From NCBI RefSeq assembly GCF_020443705.1, contig NZ_JAIZZK010000010.1, positions 1-64,000 of the forward strand: a stretch of 64,000 bases of DNA, given 5' to 3'. Below, in pieces: positions 18,564 through 25,874 of the stretch. The position numbers and the translations under genes were made by a program. The DNA is from Clostridium algoriphilum (GTDB taxonomy: Bacteria; Bacillota; Clostridia; Clostridiales; Clostridiaceae). Under the pieces are notes generated by a model. The model was not told where the DNA came from. It made no database searches and saw only the letters and a list, made by a program, of their open reading frames with translations. Every line of letters begins with the position of its first letter. Within the stretch, counting starts at the first letter, position 1.

Positions 18564-19145
18564 TTATTTAGGAAATATTGTTCTGTTTTCAGTAATAATG
18601 AAATCTAATGGAATATCATACTCATCAGTGGGAACTTTATCAATTATTTGATAGTCATAGGCTATACCTATAGTAGGAGTGCTTTTCAGTTTTTTTGATA
18701 AAAATCTATCATAATAACCAGCACCAAAACCTATTCTATTGCAAGCTTTATCAAATACTACGCCAGGAACTATAATTAAATCTATATCCTCAATATTTAT
18801 TTTCTCAAGTAAATTATGTTTTGGTTCCATAACACCAAAAGTAGATTTAGTAAGGTCACTAGTGATATTATTTATTTTGTAAGGTATTATTTGCTTTGTG
18901 GTTTGTATACAATATGGAGCAATTACGTTTTTCCCATGGGTTAAACACCATGTAGCAAGAGGATATGTATCCACTTCCTTATTAAAACTTAGGTATAACA
19001 TAATATTTCTGGAATTTTCAAATTGGGGTAGTTTCATAATTATACTTATAATTTGGGCGCTAAAAGTATTTACATCCTGTACATTCATGCTTTTTCTTTG
19101 TTGTAGCATATTTTTTCTTAATGTATCTTTTATATTATTTTCCAT
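18564..19145 (-). CDS. 5-formyltetrahydrofolate cyclo-ligase family protein
   Basis: About 193 residues. Family marks are RKNMLQQRKSM near the N terminus and the ATP/folate motif CNRIGFGAGYYDRFLSK near residue 140, followed by GIAYDYQII and VPTDEYDIPLDFIITE. The enzyme converts 5-formyl-THF to 5,10-methenyl-THF with ATP, and recycles folate. The ATG at 19145 follows GGAGGT by four bases; the upstream TTG lies over that site. Homologues are named ygfA or yqgN. Confidence 0.92.
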   Translation of the reverse strand: MENNIKDTLRKNMLQQRKSMNVQDVNTFSAQIISIIMKLPQFENSRNIMLYLSFNKEVDTYPLATWCLTHGKNVIAPYCIQTTKQIIPYKINNITSDLTKSTFGVMEPKHNLLEKINIEDIDLIIVPGVVFDKACNRIGFGAGYYDRFLSKKLKSTPTIGIAYDYQIIDKVPTDEYDIPLDFIITENRTIFPK

Positions 19146-19167
19146 AAATACCTCCAATGATTATTAC

Positions 19168-19195
19168 AGTATATATAGAAAATTGTTGTCGTAAA
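19168..19195 (-). promoter_or_regulatory. Probable promoter of the folate cyclo-ligase/HAD unit
   Basis: Minus-strand TTTACG (19190-19195) and TATACT (19168-19173) with a 16-base spacer, about 25 bases before the cyclo-ligase start. Confidence 0.5.
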
Positions 19196-19615
19196 AATAA
19201 CTTAAATACTGTAAATTTTAAATTAGTATAACATATGTTTTTCATATATGCAATTTGTATAAATTTTATATAAGTTAGTATTATTTGGATAAATATAAAT
19301 CTATTATTAATTATGAGATAATTAACTTATATTTTTTAAGATATTTAAAGAATCATAAGGTATTGTAATAGAGAAATAGTTTTAATTTGGACAACAGCGT
19401 ATAAAATATTATATGAAAAAGAATGTTAAAGGTGAAACTTTTTATAACATACAAGAATTAATTTAATGATTTTTATTAAATTAATCTTTATTCATTGCAA
19501 GAAAAAATGTTGGTACATTAAAAATTTTAAATTGGGAAGTCTATAACTATAACATTAATGATGCTTAGTATAAATAATTACTTAGTATCTACAAGATATA
19601 AAAGGAGGAATATTC
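19196..19615. other. AT-rich intergenic stretch with an AT-only hairpin
   Basis: About 420 bases between the divergent folate cyclo-ligase and 68-residue protein genes. An 11-bp AT-only inverted repeat (19457-19467 with 19475-19485) is the only clear structure. It presumably contains the promoter of the small gene at 19616, but no consensus sigma-A pair was found there. Confidence 0.5.
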
Positions 19616-19822
19616 ATGGATTATTCAAAAATAAAAGAAGTAAATGGAATAAATAACGTTGGAGATGTTCCAAGTGCGAAGAAAGGAATTGTTGATTTCC
19701 TTTCTGGCGAGGACAGATATAAAAATTCAATACCACAAGATAGACTTAACTCCTACAAAAAAGGGCGTGAAATAGCAGTAGAAATTGAAAATATTTTAAA
19801 TGGTGATCAAAGGGCTTATTAA
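19616..19822 (+). CDS. 68-residue conserved-looking soluble protein, unknown function
   Basis: A 68-codon gene with an AAAAGGAGG ribosome site eight bases before ATG. The protein (MDYSKIKEVNGINNVGDV...) is hydrophilic, roughly charge balanced and without membrane segments or recognised motifs. It is flanked by long non-coding stretches, so it is probably expressed alone. The good ribosome site and sensible composition support a real gene; I cannot name it. Confidence 0.6.
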   Translation: MDYSKIKEVNGINNVGDVPSAKKGIVDFLSGEDRYKNSIPQDRLNSYKKGREIAVEIENILNGDQRAY

Positions 19823-19995
19823 AATTTAGATATTAAATATTTCTCAAAAAGGGGTACAGAATTTTAGTCTGTATCCTATTTTCATATCCTTATATATGTG
19901 TATATAAGGTCTGTGTAAAACACTAGAAGAATTGATTTTGTCTATAATTTCATATGAGTCATGTAATAGAGCAAGGTTTATTTGAATTATATATA

Positions 19996-20004
19996 TGGTA
20001 TAAT
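19996..20004 (+). promoter_or_regulatory. Extended -10 promoter of the apbE unit
   Basis: TGGTATAAT (TG at 19996-19997, TATAAT at 19999-20004) with no good -35 hexamer. It lies about 40 bases before the apbE ribosome site. Confidence 0.6.
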
Positions 20005-20044
20005 ATTAATATGTATAAAGACAAGCTAGAGGTGGTGAGGTAAC

Positions 20045-21082
20045 ATAAAAAATTCACGTAAGAAATGGTATATACTTTTACTATTGACTCTTTCAATATT
20101 TTTAATATCTTGCAAGAGCAATGCTAAACCTGTTGAAAAAGAGACGTACTTGATGGGTACAATTGTTCAATTCAAGGTTTATGGTAAAAATGCAGAAAAA
20201 GCAACACAAGCAGCGGTAAAGGAAGTAAGTAATATAGAAAAAAAGATGTCCGTTAATATTAAAACCTCCGAAATTAGTAAATTAAATGCAAAAGCTGGAG
20301 TTTCAGGAGAGAAACTTAGCACAGATACATATTCGGTAATAGAAAAATCGGTTCAATACAGTAAGTTAACAGGGGGCGCACTTGATGCAACAATAGAGCC
20401 AATTGTATCTTTGTGGGGCATAGGAACTGACAAAGAGAGGCTTCCTTCAAAAAAAGAAATTGATGAAAAATTAAAATTTGTTAACTATAATGATATTATT
20501 TTAGATAAAAAAAATTCAACGGTGAAGCTAAAACGAATGAATCAAGCCATAGATTTGGGGGCAATAGCAAAGGGATATACCGCAGATGAGGTAAAGAAGG
20601 TTTTATTAAATAATAAGATTAGTAGTGCGATTATTAATTTAGGTGGTAATGTTTATGCCTTAGGAAATAAACCGGATGGAACTAGCTGGAATATAGGAGT
20701 GCAGAATCCATTAAGTACACGCGGAGAATACTTAGGATCTATTAGTGCTACTGATAAATCAATAGTTACATCAGGCAACTATGAAAGATTTTTTATTAAG
20801 GATGGCATAAGATATCATCACATATTTGATCCGAAAAGTGGATACCCTGCAAATAAAGGTCTTATAAGCACGACCATAGTATCAGATAAGTCTATTGATG
20901 GAGATGCACTATCTACAAGTACTTACATCTTGGGACTAGATAAAGGCCTTAAATTAGTAGAGTCTATGAAAGGTGTAGAAGCTATTTTTATAACAAATGA
21001 CAAAAAAATATATGTTACACCCGGGCTTAAAGATAATTTCGATTTAACAAACAAGGAGTTCACTTATGAAAAAGGGCGATAA
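20045..21082 (+). CDS. apbE: FAD:protein FMN transferase ApbE (lipoprotein), apparent ATA start
   Basis: About 346 residues. ApbE enzymes attach FMN through a phosphodiester bond to Thr of target proteins such as RnfG and RnfD. Marks are ETYLMGTIVQFKVYG, LTGGALDATIEPIVSLWGIG, AIDLGAIAKGYTADEV, INLGGNVYALG and the Mg-site region SIDGDALSTSTYILG. The lipobox LISC predicts an outer-surface lipoprotein. The complete signal peptide (KNSRKKWYILLLLTLSIFLISC) requires starting at the ATA at 20045, four bases after GGTGGTGAGG; the first conventional start in frame, TTG at 20084, removes the basic part of the signal and has no ribosome site. It converges on the rnf operon. Confidence 0.88.
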   Translation: MKNSRKKWYILLLLTLSIFLISCKSNAKPVEKETYLMGTIVQFKVYGKNAEKATQAAVKEVSNIEKKMSVNIKTSEISKLNAKAGVSGEKLSTDTYSVIEKSVQYSKLTGGALDATIEPIVSLWGIGTDKERLPSKKEIDEKLKFVNYNDIILDKKNSTVKLKRMNQAIDLGAIAKGYTADEVKKVLLNNKISSAIINLGGNVYALGNKPDGTSWNIGVQNPLSTRGEYLGSISATDKSIVTSGNYERFFIKDGIRYHHIFDPKSGYPANKGLISTTIVSDKSIDGDALSTSTYILGLDKGLKLVESMKGVEAIFITNDKKIYVTPGLKDNFDLTNKEFTYEKGR

Positions 21083-21452
21083 GATAGTTGGTATCATTCT
21101 TTTAATTGTTGTGGTAATAGCCTTAGGTGCTACTTCAATATACAAAATGTCAATTAAAGGTTCAGAAAACATTGCAGTTATTAAGCATGCAGGCAAGGTA
21201 ATTAGAACAATTGATTTAAATAAGGTAGTAGAATCTGAAAAATTTACCATAAAAACAGATAAGGACCATTACAATATAATAGAAGTTAAACATAATAGTA
21301 TTAGTATAATAGCTGCTGATTGTCCACATAAAGAGTGCGTTAAAAGTGGATCAATTTCTAATCCAGGTGAGATGATTGTATGTTTACCTTATAAACTTAT
21401 AATTAATATACAGGGGCATCAGGATAAAAGCATTGATGGTGGGACATTTTAA
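21066..21452 (+). CDS. NusG domain II-containing membrane-anchored protein
   Basis: A 128-residue protein with one N-terminal membrane segment (about 7-25) and an extracytoplasmic NusG domain II-like region: DCPHKECVKSGSISNPGEMIVCLPYKLIINI. The CPHKEC...C cysteines are typical of this family. It overlaps the end of apbE by 17 bases, so it is translationally linked. In clostridia such proteins often sit with apbE, Gx transporters and rnf genes. The function is not established; a role in flavin or redox protein maturation at the membrane is an inference from context. Confidence 0.85.
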   Translation: MKKGDKIVGIILLIVVVIALGATSIYKMSIKGSENIAVIKHAGKVIRTIDLNKVVESEKFTIKTDKDHYNIIEVKHNSISIIAADCPHKECVKSGSISNPGEMIVCLPYKLIINIQGHQDKSIDGGTF

Positions 21453-21476
21453 AATTAAAAATATGTAGGTGAAGAT

Positions 21477-21971
21477 ATGAAAAAGACTAAAAGATTAGTT
21501 TTACTTAGTATGCTAGTGGCGATGGCTCTAGTAATTTACTTAATTGAGGCTCAGATTCCAGTGCTATTTCCAGGAATGAAATTAGGACTTGCTAATTCTA
21601 TTTCATTAGTTGCACTAATATTACTTGGGTGGAGAGAAGCATTATTGGTAATGATTTTGAGAACTATTCTAGGTTCTATATTTGGAGGAAGTATGTCAGC
21701 TTTTATGTTTAGTATAGCAGGTGGAGTACTAAGTAATATAGTAATGATATTACTGTATAAGTATTTTAAAAATTCTCTAAGCATACCTACAATTAGTGTT
21801 TGTGGAGCTGTTTTTCATAATGTAGGTCAGCTACTTGTAGCTGCCTTCATAATTAATGATTTAAGAATATATATATATTTGCCAGTATTATTAATTTCTT
21901 CTATTGTTACAGGGTATTTCATTGGGATTCTAGCCAGTATATTGAAAAGTAGGTTAGAAAAAATATTGTAA
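21477..21971 (+). CDS. Gx transporter family membrane protein
   Basis: A 164-residue protein with five or six membrane helices, matching the Gx transporter/'heptaprenyl diphosphate synthase component I' family: EAQIPVLFPGMKLGLANSISLVAL and a Gly-rich GSIFGGSMSAFMFSIAGG segment. It resembles ECF S components. Despite the old name, it is unlikely to be a prenyl synthase. It is the third gene of the apbE unit, 24 bases after the NusG-II gene, in the usual neighbourhood of rnf and apbE. Confidence 0.8.
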   Translation: MKKTKRLVLLSMLVAMALVIYLIEAQIPVLFPGMKLGLANSISLVALILLGWREALLVMILRTILGSIFGGSMSAFMFSIAGGVLSNIVMILLYKYFKNSLSIPTISVCGAVFHNVGQLLVAAFIINDLRIYIYLPVLLISSIVTGYFIGILASILKSRLEKIL

Positions 21972-21974
21972 AAG

Positions 21975-22122
21975 AGGATAGGAAAATTCTTCTGGTGTCT
22001 TACAAAAGAGTTCGGGACTGGAAATTCTATTAAGAAATTCTAATTTTTTGAGAATATAAAATTATCTGCCGCTCACATTCGCACTTCTTATTGCAAGGTA
22101 CTATGAAGAAATTTCCTATCCT
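21975..22122. repeat. 150-bp imperfect palindromic element
   Basis: Arms AGGATAGGAAAATTCTTC (21975-21992) and its complement (22105-22122) match at 17 of 18 positions. The stem continues inward with wobble pairs (GTGTCTT with AAGGTAC). The centre contains a short repeated AAATTCT. It lies between the convergent Gx and rnfB genes, just before the real terminator. It looks like a MITE-type or structured element, not a simple terminator. Confidence 0.6.
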
Positions 22123-22155
22123 ACAATTGTCTGTTAAAGAGATAGAAAAAAATAA

Positions 22156-22191
22156 AAAAAGATACTAAGATTAAAATCTTAGTATCTTTTT
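22156..22191. terminator. Bidirectional terminator between the apbE unit and rnf operon
   Basis: AAAAAGATACTAAGATT (22156-22172) pairs perfectly with 22175-22191, with A and T runs at both ends. It serves the convergent Gx and rnfB genes. Confidence 0.92.
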
Positions 22192-22193
22192 AA

Positions 22194-23051
22194 CTATTTA
22201 GTTTCAGCAGTTTTAACAGCTTCAACAGTCTCACTCATGTTTACTTGATCCTTTAGAGGTTTCGAGATAACCTTTGTAGGACATTTAGCAGCACATTTGC
22301 CACAGTGCACACATTTTTCAAAGTCTATTGTAGCTAAGTTATTAACCATAGTAATCGCTTGGGTTGGGCAAACTTTTACACACATTTGGCATGCGATACA
22401 TCCAACCGAACAATTATCTTTTACTGTTTTACCTTTTAATTTTGAGTTACATTCGATAAGAACTTCTTGACTAGCTGGAACGAACTCTATTAGGTCTTTA
22501 GGACATACCTCAATACAAGCCCCACAAGCAACGCAATTATCTTTATATACTACAGCAACACCATCTATTATATGAAGGGCATTAAACTCACAGGCTCTTA
22601 CACAACTTGCGAAACCTAAACAACCATCTACGCAAGCTTTAGGACCACCACCGGGAGCGATAACTGCTTGACGGCAATCCTTGATTCCATCATACACATA
22701 TCTTTCTTTAGAAACCGTGCAAGTTCCTTTACATTTAACAAAGGCAACTTGTGGATTTGCGGTTTCAACTGTTACGCCCATTATTTCTCCGATTTTTTCT
22801 GCAACAGAACTTCCGCCCACACTGCATAAATTTAGCGGAGTATCTCCTTCAACTACAGCGGCAGCATAAGCATCACAACCAGCATATCCACATGCACCGC
22901 AATTGGCGCTAGGTAATGCTTCGCGAACAAGTGGTATTTTAGGATCAACTGGTACATGAAATTTTTTATTAGCATAACCAAGTACTACTCCAAATACAAG
23001 TCCTAATCCACCGATACTTATTACTGGGTAAATTAAACTATTTATATCCAT
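22194..23051 (-). CDS. rnfB: Rnf complex subunit RnfB
   Basis: A 285-residue iron-sulfur subunit, the likely entry point for electrons from ferredoxin. One N-terminal membrane helix (about 8-27) is followed by the Fe-S domain CGACGYAGCDAYAAAVVEGDTPLNLC near residue 51. Several ferredoxin-like clusters follow: CVRACEF region, CVACGACIEVCP, CIACQMCVKVCP and CVHCGKCAAKCP. Last gene of rnfCDGEAB, directly abutting rnfA. The short tail is rich in Val, Glu and Thr. Confidence 0.96.
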   Translation of the reverse strand: MDINSLIYPVISIGGLGLVFGVVLGYANKKFHVPVDPKIPLVREALPSANCGACGYAGCDAYAAAVVEGDTPLNLCSVGGSSVAEKIGEIMGVTVETANPQVAFVKCKGTCTVSKERYVYDGIKDCRQAVIAPGGGPKACVDGCLGFASCVRACEFNALHIIDGVAVVYKDNCVACGACIEVCPKDLIEFVPASQEVLIECNSKLKGKTVKDNCSVGCIACQMCVKVCPTQAITMVNNLATIDFEKCVHCGKCAAKCPTKVISKPLKDQVNMSETVEAVKTAETK

Positions 23052-23639
23052 TTAAATACCCCCTAATTTCAAACCACTAAAGCCTAAAAATGCGATAGCC
23101 ATTAATCCAGCTGTAACTAGTGAAATAGGCAGACCTCTAAATGCTAAAGGCATTTTATCATTCTCTTCCATTCTTTCTCTCAAACCTGAAAGAAGTACAA
23201 TGGCAAGCATATATCCAAGAGCAGCACCAAGAGCATTAACCATGGATTCTAGTAGGTTATATTTCTCACCTATATTAATAACAGCCATACCAAGAAGTGC
23301 GCAGTTAGTTGTTATTAAAGGAAGGTATATTCCAAGTGCTTTATATAAACTCGGTTGAGTCTTTTTAATAACCATTTCAACAAATTGCACAAGTGCGGCA
23401 ATAACTAGTACGAAGGCTAGAGTTGATAAATAGGTTATGTTTAAAGGAACTAAAATCCAGTTGTAGACTCCATAAGTCATAATTGAGGCTAAGAACATAA
23501 CAAACACTACTGCTAGTCCCATACCTTTTGCAGTTTCAGTTTTTTTAGAAACTCCAAGAAAAGAACATACTCCAAGGAATTTAACTAATAAGAAGTTATT
23601 TACTAAAAATGCACTTATAAAAATTGAAAAAAGTTTCAT
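23052..23639 (-). CDS. rnfA: Rnf complex subunit RnfA
   Basis: About 195 residues, six membrane helices. RnfA and RnfE form the pseudosymmetric core of the Rnf ion pump. Typical sequences are AFLVNNFLLVKFLGVCSFLGVSKK and YLPLITTNCALLGMAV, each bearing the cysteine proposed to hold an Fe-S cluster within the membrane. The ATG at 23639 follows AAAGGCGG by six bases; the ATG two codons earlier touches that site. Confidence 0.96.
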   Translation of the reverse strand: MKLFSIFISAFLVNNFLLVKFLGVCSFLGVSKKTETAKGMGLAVVFVMFLASIMTYGVYNWILVPLNITYLSTLAFVLVIAALVQFVEMVIKKTQPSLYKALGIYLPLITTNCALLGMAVINIGEKYNLLESMVNALGAALGYMLAIVLLSGLRERMEENDKMPLAFRGLPISLVTAGLMAIAFLGFSGLKLGGI

Positions 23640-23673
23640 TTCCATCCGCCTTTCTTAACAAAATTAAAAATAA

Positions 23674-24366
23674 TTATTTTTTGCAACTATGAGCACAAGA
23701 ACCACATCCAGTACACTCACCAGTCTCTGGATTAATTTCATGAAAATGTGCAATTTTATTATTAACTTCGTTTGTTTTATTTATTGATTTTTGATTTAAT
23801 AAAGCCATTAAAATTCCAAGGGTAATAAAAGCTCCGGGAGCTAAAATCATCATTATAGCCGGTTCAAAGGAGTTTCCAAATATTTTAAATCCGAGTATCG
23901 AACCTGCTCCTAGTAATTCTCTTATTGAACCAAGAATAGCTAATGCTACTGTAAAACCTAGTCCCATTCCAATAGCATCAAAAATCGAAGGAAATATTTT
24001 GTTTTTTGATGCATAGGATTCAGCACGTCCTAGAATTACACAGTTAACAACTATAAGTGGGATAAAAATCCCTAAAGACTTATATAAAGAGGGAACAAAA
24101 CCTTGCAATAAAAACTGTATTAATGTAACAAAAGCAGCTATTATTGTAATGTAAGCTGGTATACGAACCTTATCAGGGATTACTTTTCTTAACAGTGATA
24201 TAAAAAGATTAGAACCAATTAACACTGCTGTAGATGCAAGGCCCATACCTATACCATTTTCTACGCTGGTGGTAACAGCTAGTGTAGGACACATAGCTAG
24301 AACTTGCACAAATATTGGATTTTCGGTTACAATACCATTTTTTAATCTTTCAGAAAATATGCTCAT
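23674..24366 (-). CDS. rnfE: Rnf complex subunit RnfE with a cysteine-rich C-terminal tail
   Basis: A 230-residue membrane subunit paralogous to RnfA: ENPIFVQVLAMCPTLAVTTS and IPLIVVNCVILGRAES carry the core cysteines, with about six helices in the first 195 residues. Beyond this core a hydrophilic tail ends in GECTGCGSCAHSCKK, a Cx2Cx2Cx3C pattern like a [4Fe-4S] ferredoxin site without the usual proline. The start overlaps the last base of rnfG, so translation is coupled. Confidence 0.95.
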   Translation of the reverse strand: MSIFSERLKNGIVTENPIFVQVLAMCPTLAVTTSVENGIGMGLASTAVLIGSNLFISLLRKVIPDKVRIPAYITIIAAFVTLIQFLLQGFVPSLYKSLGIFIPLIVVNCVILGRAESYASKNKIFPSIFDAIGMGLGFTVALAILGSIRELLGAGSILGFKIFGNSFEPAIMMILAPGAFITLGILMALLNQKSINKTNEVNNKIAHFHEINPETGECTGCGSCAHSCKK

Positions 24367-24938
24367 TATTTTTTATCTCCTTTCAATGAAGAGTTGTAAA
24401 AATCAATAGCATCGTTAACGCCAAGGGTTACGGCTTTAGATGTAATAGTGGCCCCTGTCATAGCCTGTATTTCATTATCTTTTTTAGGAACTACTTTTAC
24501 AACTTCTAAATCCTCTTTTGTAGGTTTGTTTTTATACTCATTTGAAAATGCAGGCTCTGGAGCATTAGCGCCAAGACCAGGTGTTTCAGTGTGAGCTAAA
24601 ATACTAATTCCAGTAACTTTACCATCACTAGATATTCCAACCATAGTTTCTATAGGACCAGCATATCCTTTTGGGGCAACCTTTATAGCGTATCCAGCTA
24701 TTTTAGTTCCTTTTGTTCCAACATTAACCTCTAAAATCTTTGCATTACTCTTAATATTTACATCTGAATTTGAAAACTTATCAGCATCAGGTAATATCTC
24801 CTTCATAGCAGTTTGTTTATCGGAAGCAACTGATGCAGCTATAGGTGCCTTTGTTATTTCATATGCACCACCTAGTAAAAAACCTGCAATTCCTGTAATT
24901 AAAAGTAATATCAATCCTAATTTTATATTATCTTTCAA
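24366..24938 (-). CDS. rnfG: Rnf complex subunit RnfG (FMN-carrying)
   Basis: A 190-residue protein with one N-terminal membrane helix (about 6-26) and an extracytoplasmic FMN-binding domain. The covalent FMN site is AMTGATITSKAV near residue 165, where Thr is joined to FMN by ApbE. ETPGLGANA is the other conserved element. It passes electrons within the Rnf complex. It abuts rnfD. Confidence 0.95.
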   Translation of the reverse strand: MKDNIKLGLILLLITGIAGFLLGGAYEITKAPIAASVASDKQTAMKEILPDADKFSNSDVNIKSNAKILEVNVGTKGTKIAGYAIKVAPKGYAGPIETMVGISSDGKVTGISILAHTETPGLGANAPEPAFSNEYKNKPTKEDLEVVKVVPKKDNEIQAMTGATITSKAVTLGVNDAIDFYNSSLKGDKK

Positions 24939-25868
24939 TTATTTCACCTCCCCAAAAATACGTAGAGCAGTAAACTTATCAATAAATGGAACAAATAAGC
25001 TCATTATTAATATAGAATAAGATACTCCTTCAGCATAACCACCATACAAACGTATTATGGTGGTTAAAATTCCACAGCCAATACCAAATATAACTTGTCC
25101 TTTTTTTGCCATTGGTGAAGTTGTGTAATCAGTTGCCATATAGAATGCACCAATCATTAAGCCACCAGCAAATATTTCGTATAATGCATTACCAGTCATT
25201 AAACCATTTCTACCTAATATATAGGTTAAAATGAATGTACTACCGATAAATGCTACTGGTATATGCCAGGTTATTATTCTTTTGTATAGTAGGTATGCTG
25301 CACCAATTAGTAATGCAAGTACTGAAGTTTCACCAATGCAACCACCTACATTGCCAATAAAAACATTCGCTAGACTAGGTAATTCACCGCTACCGGTTTT
25401 AAGTATTCCAAGGGCAGTAGCAGATGAAACACCATCAACGGTAAAATTAGTCATGTGAACTGGCCAAGAAGCAAGTAAAAATGCTCTAGCAGCTAGTGCT
25501 GGATTCATTATATTCTGTCCAATTCCACCAAAAAATTGTTTTACAATAATTATTGCGAAAAATCCGCCGATTGCAGGAAGCCAAAGTGGAACAGCAGCTG
25601 GCAAATTAAAAGCAAGCAATAAGCCAGTTACTACTGCACTAAGGTCTCCAATTGTAATTTTTCTGTGAGTAAGTTTTTGCCATAAGGCCTCTGCTGCAAT
25701 ACATGATAGCACCGATACCAATGTAACTAAAAATGCTTGCATTCCAAAAAAATATATTCCGGCAAAGGTAGCAGGTATTAATGCTATTATTACGTCTCTC
25801 ATTATACCCTGCACAGAATCATTCGATTTTATGTGTGGGGATGAAGATACTGTATACATATAAGTCAC
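24939..25868 (-). CDS. rnfD: Rnf complex subunit RnfD
   Basis: A 309-residue subunit with about ten membrane helices: SSSPHIKSNDSVQGIMRDVIIALIPAT at the N terminus, NIMNPALAARAFLLASWP, and the likely flavinylation site DGVSSATALG (Thr near 158). The C-terminal MATDYTTSPM and GGYAEGVSYSILIMS are typical. RnfD holds covalent FMN and probably part of the ion path. The downstream rnfG follows without a gap. Confidence 0.95.
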   Translation of the reverse strand: MTYMYTVSSSPHIKSNDSVQGIMRDVIIALIPATFAGIYFFGMQAFLVTLVSVLSCIAAEALWQKLTHRKITIGDLSAVVTGLLLAFNLPAAVPLWLPAIGGFFAIIIVKQFFGGIGQNIMNPALAARAFLLASWPVHMTNFTVDGVSSATALGILKTGSGELPSLANVFIGNVGGCIGETSVLALLIGAAYLLYKRIITWHIPVAFIGSTFILTYILGRNGLMTGNALYEIFAGGLMIGAFYMATDYTTSPMAKKGQVIFGIGCGILTTIIRLYGGYAEGVSYSILIMSLFVPFIDKFTALRIFGEVK

Positions 25869-25874
25869 CTCTAT

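Noticed and set aside
19413-19466. 17-codon plus-strand frame MKKNVKGETFYNIQELI
   Set aside because: No ribosome site and it runs into the AT-only hairpin; probably chance.
21477-21971. Heptaprenyl diphosphate synthase component I as the function of the Gx protein
   Set aside because: The old family name is misleading: it is an all-membrane protein resembling transporter S components and lacks prenyl synthase motifs.
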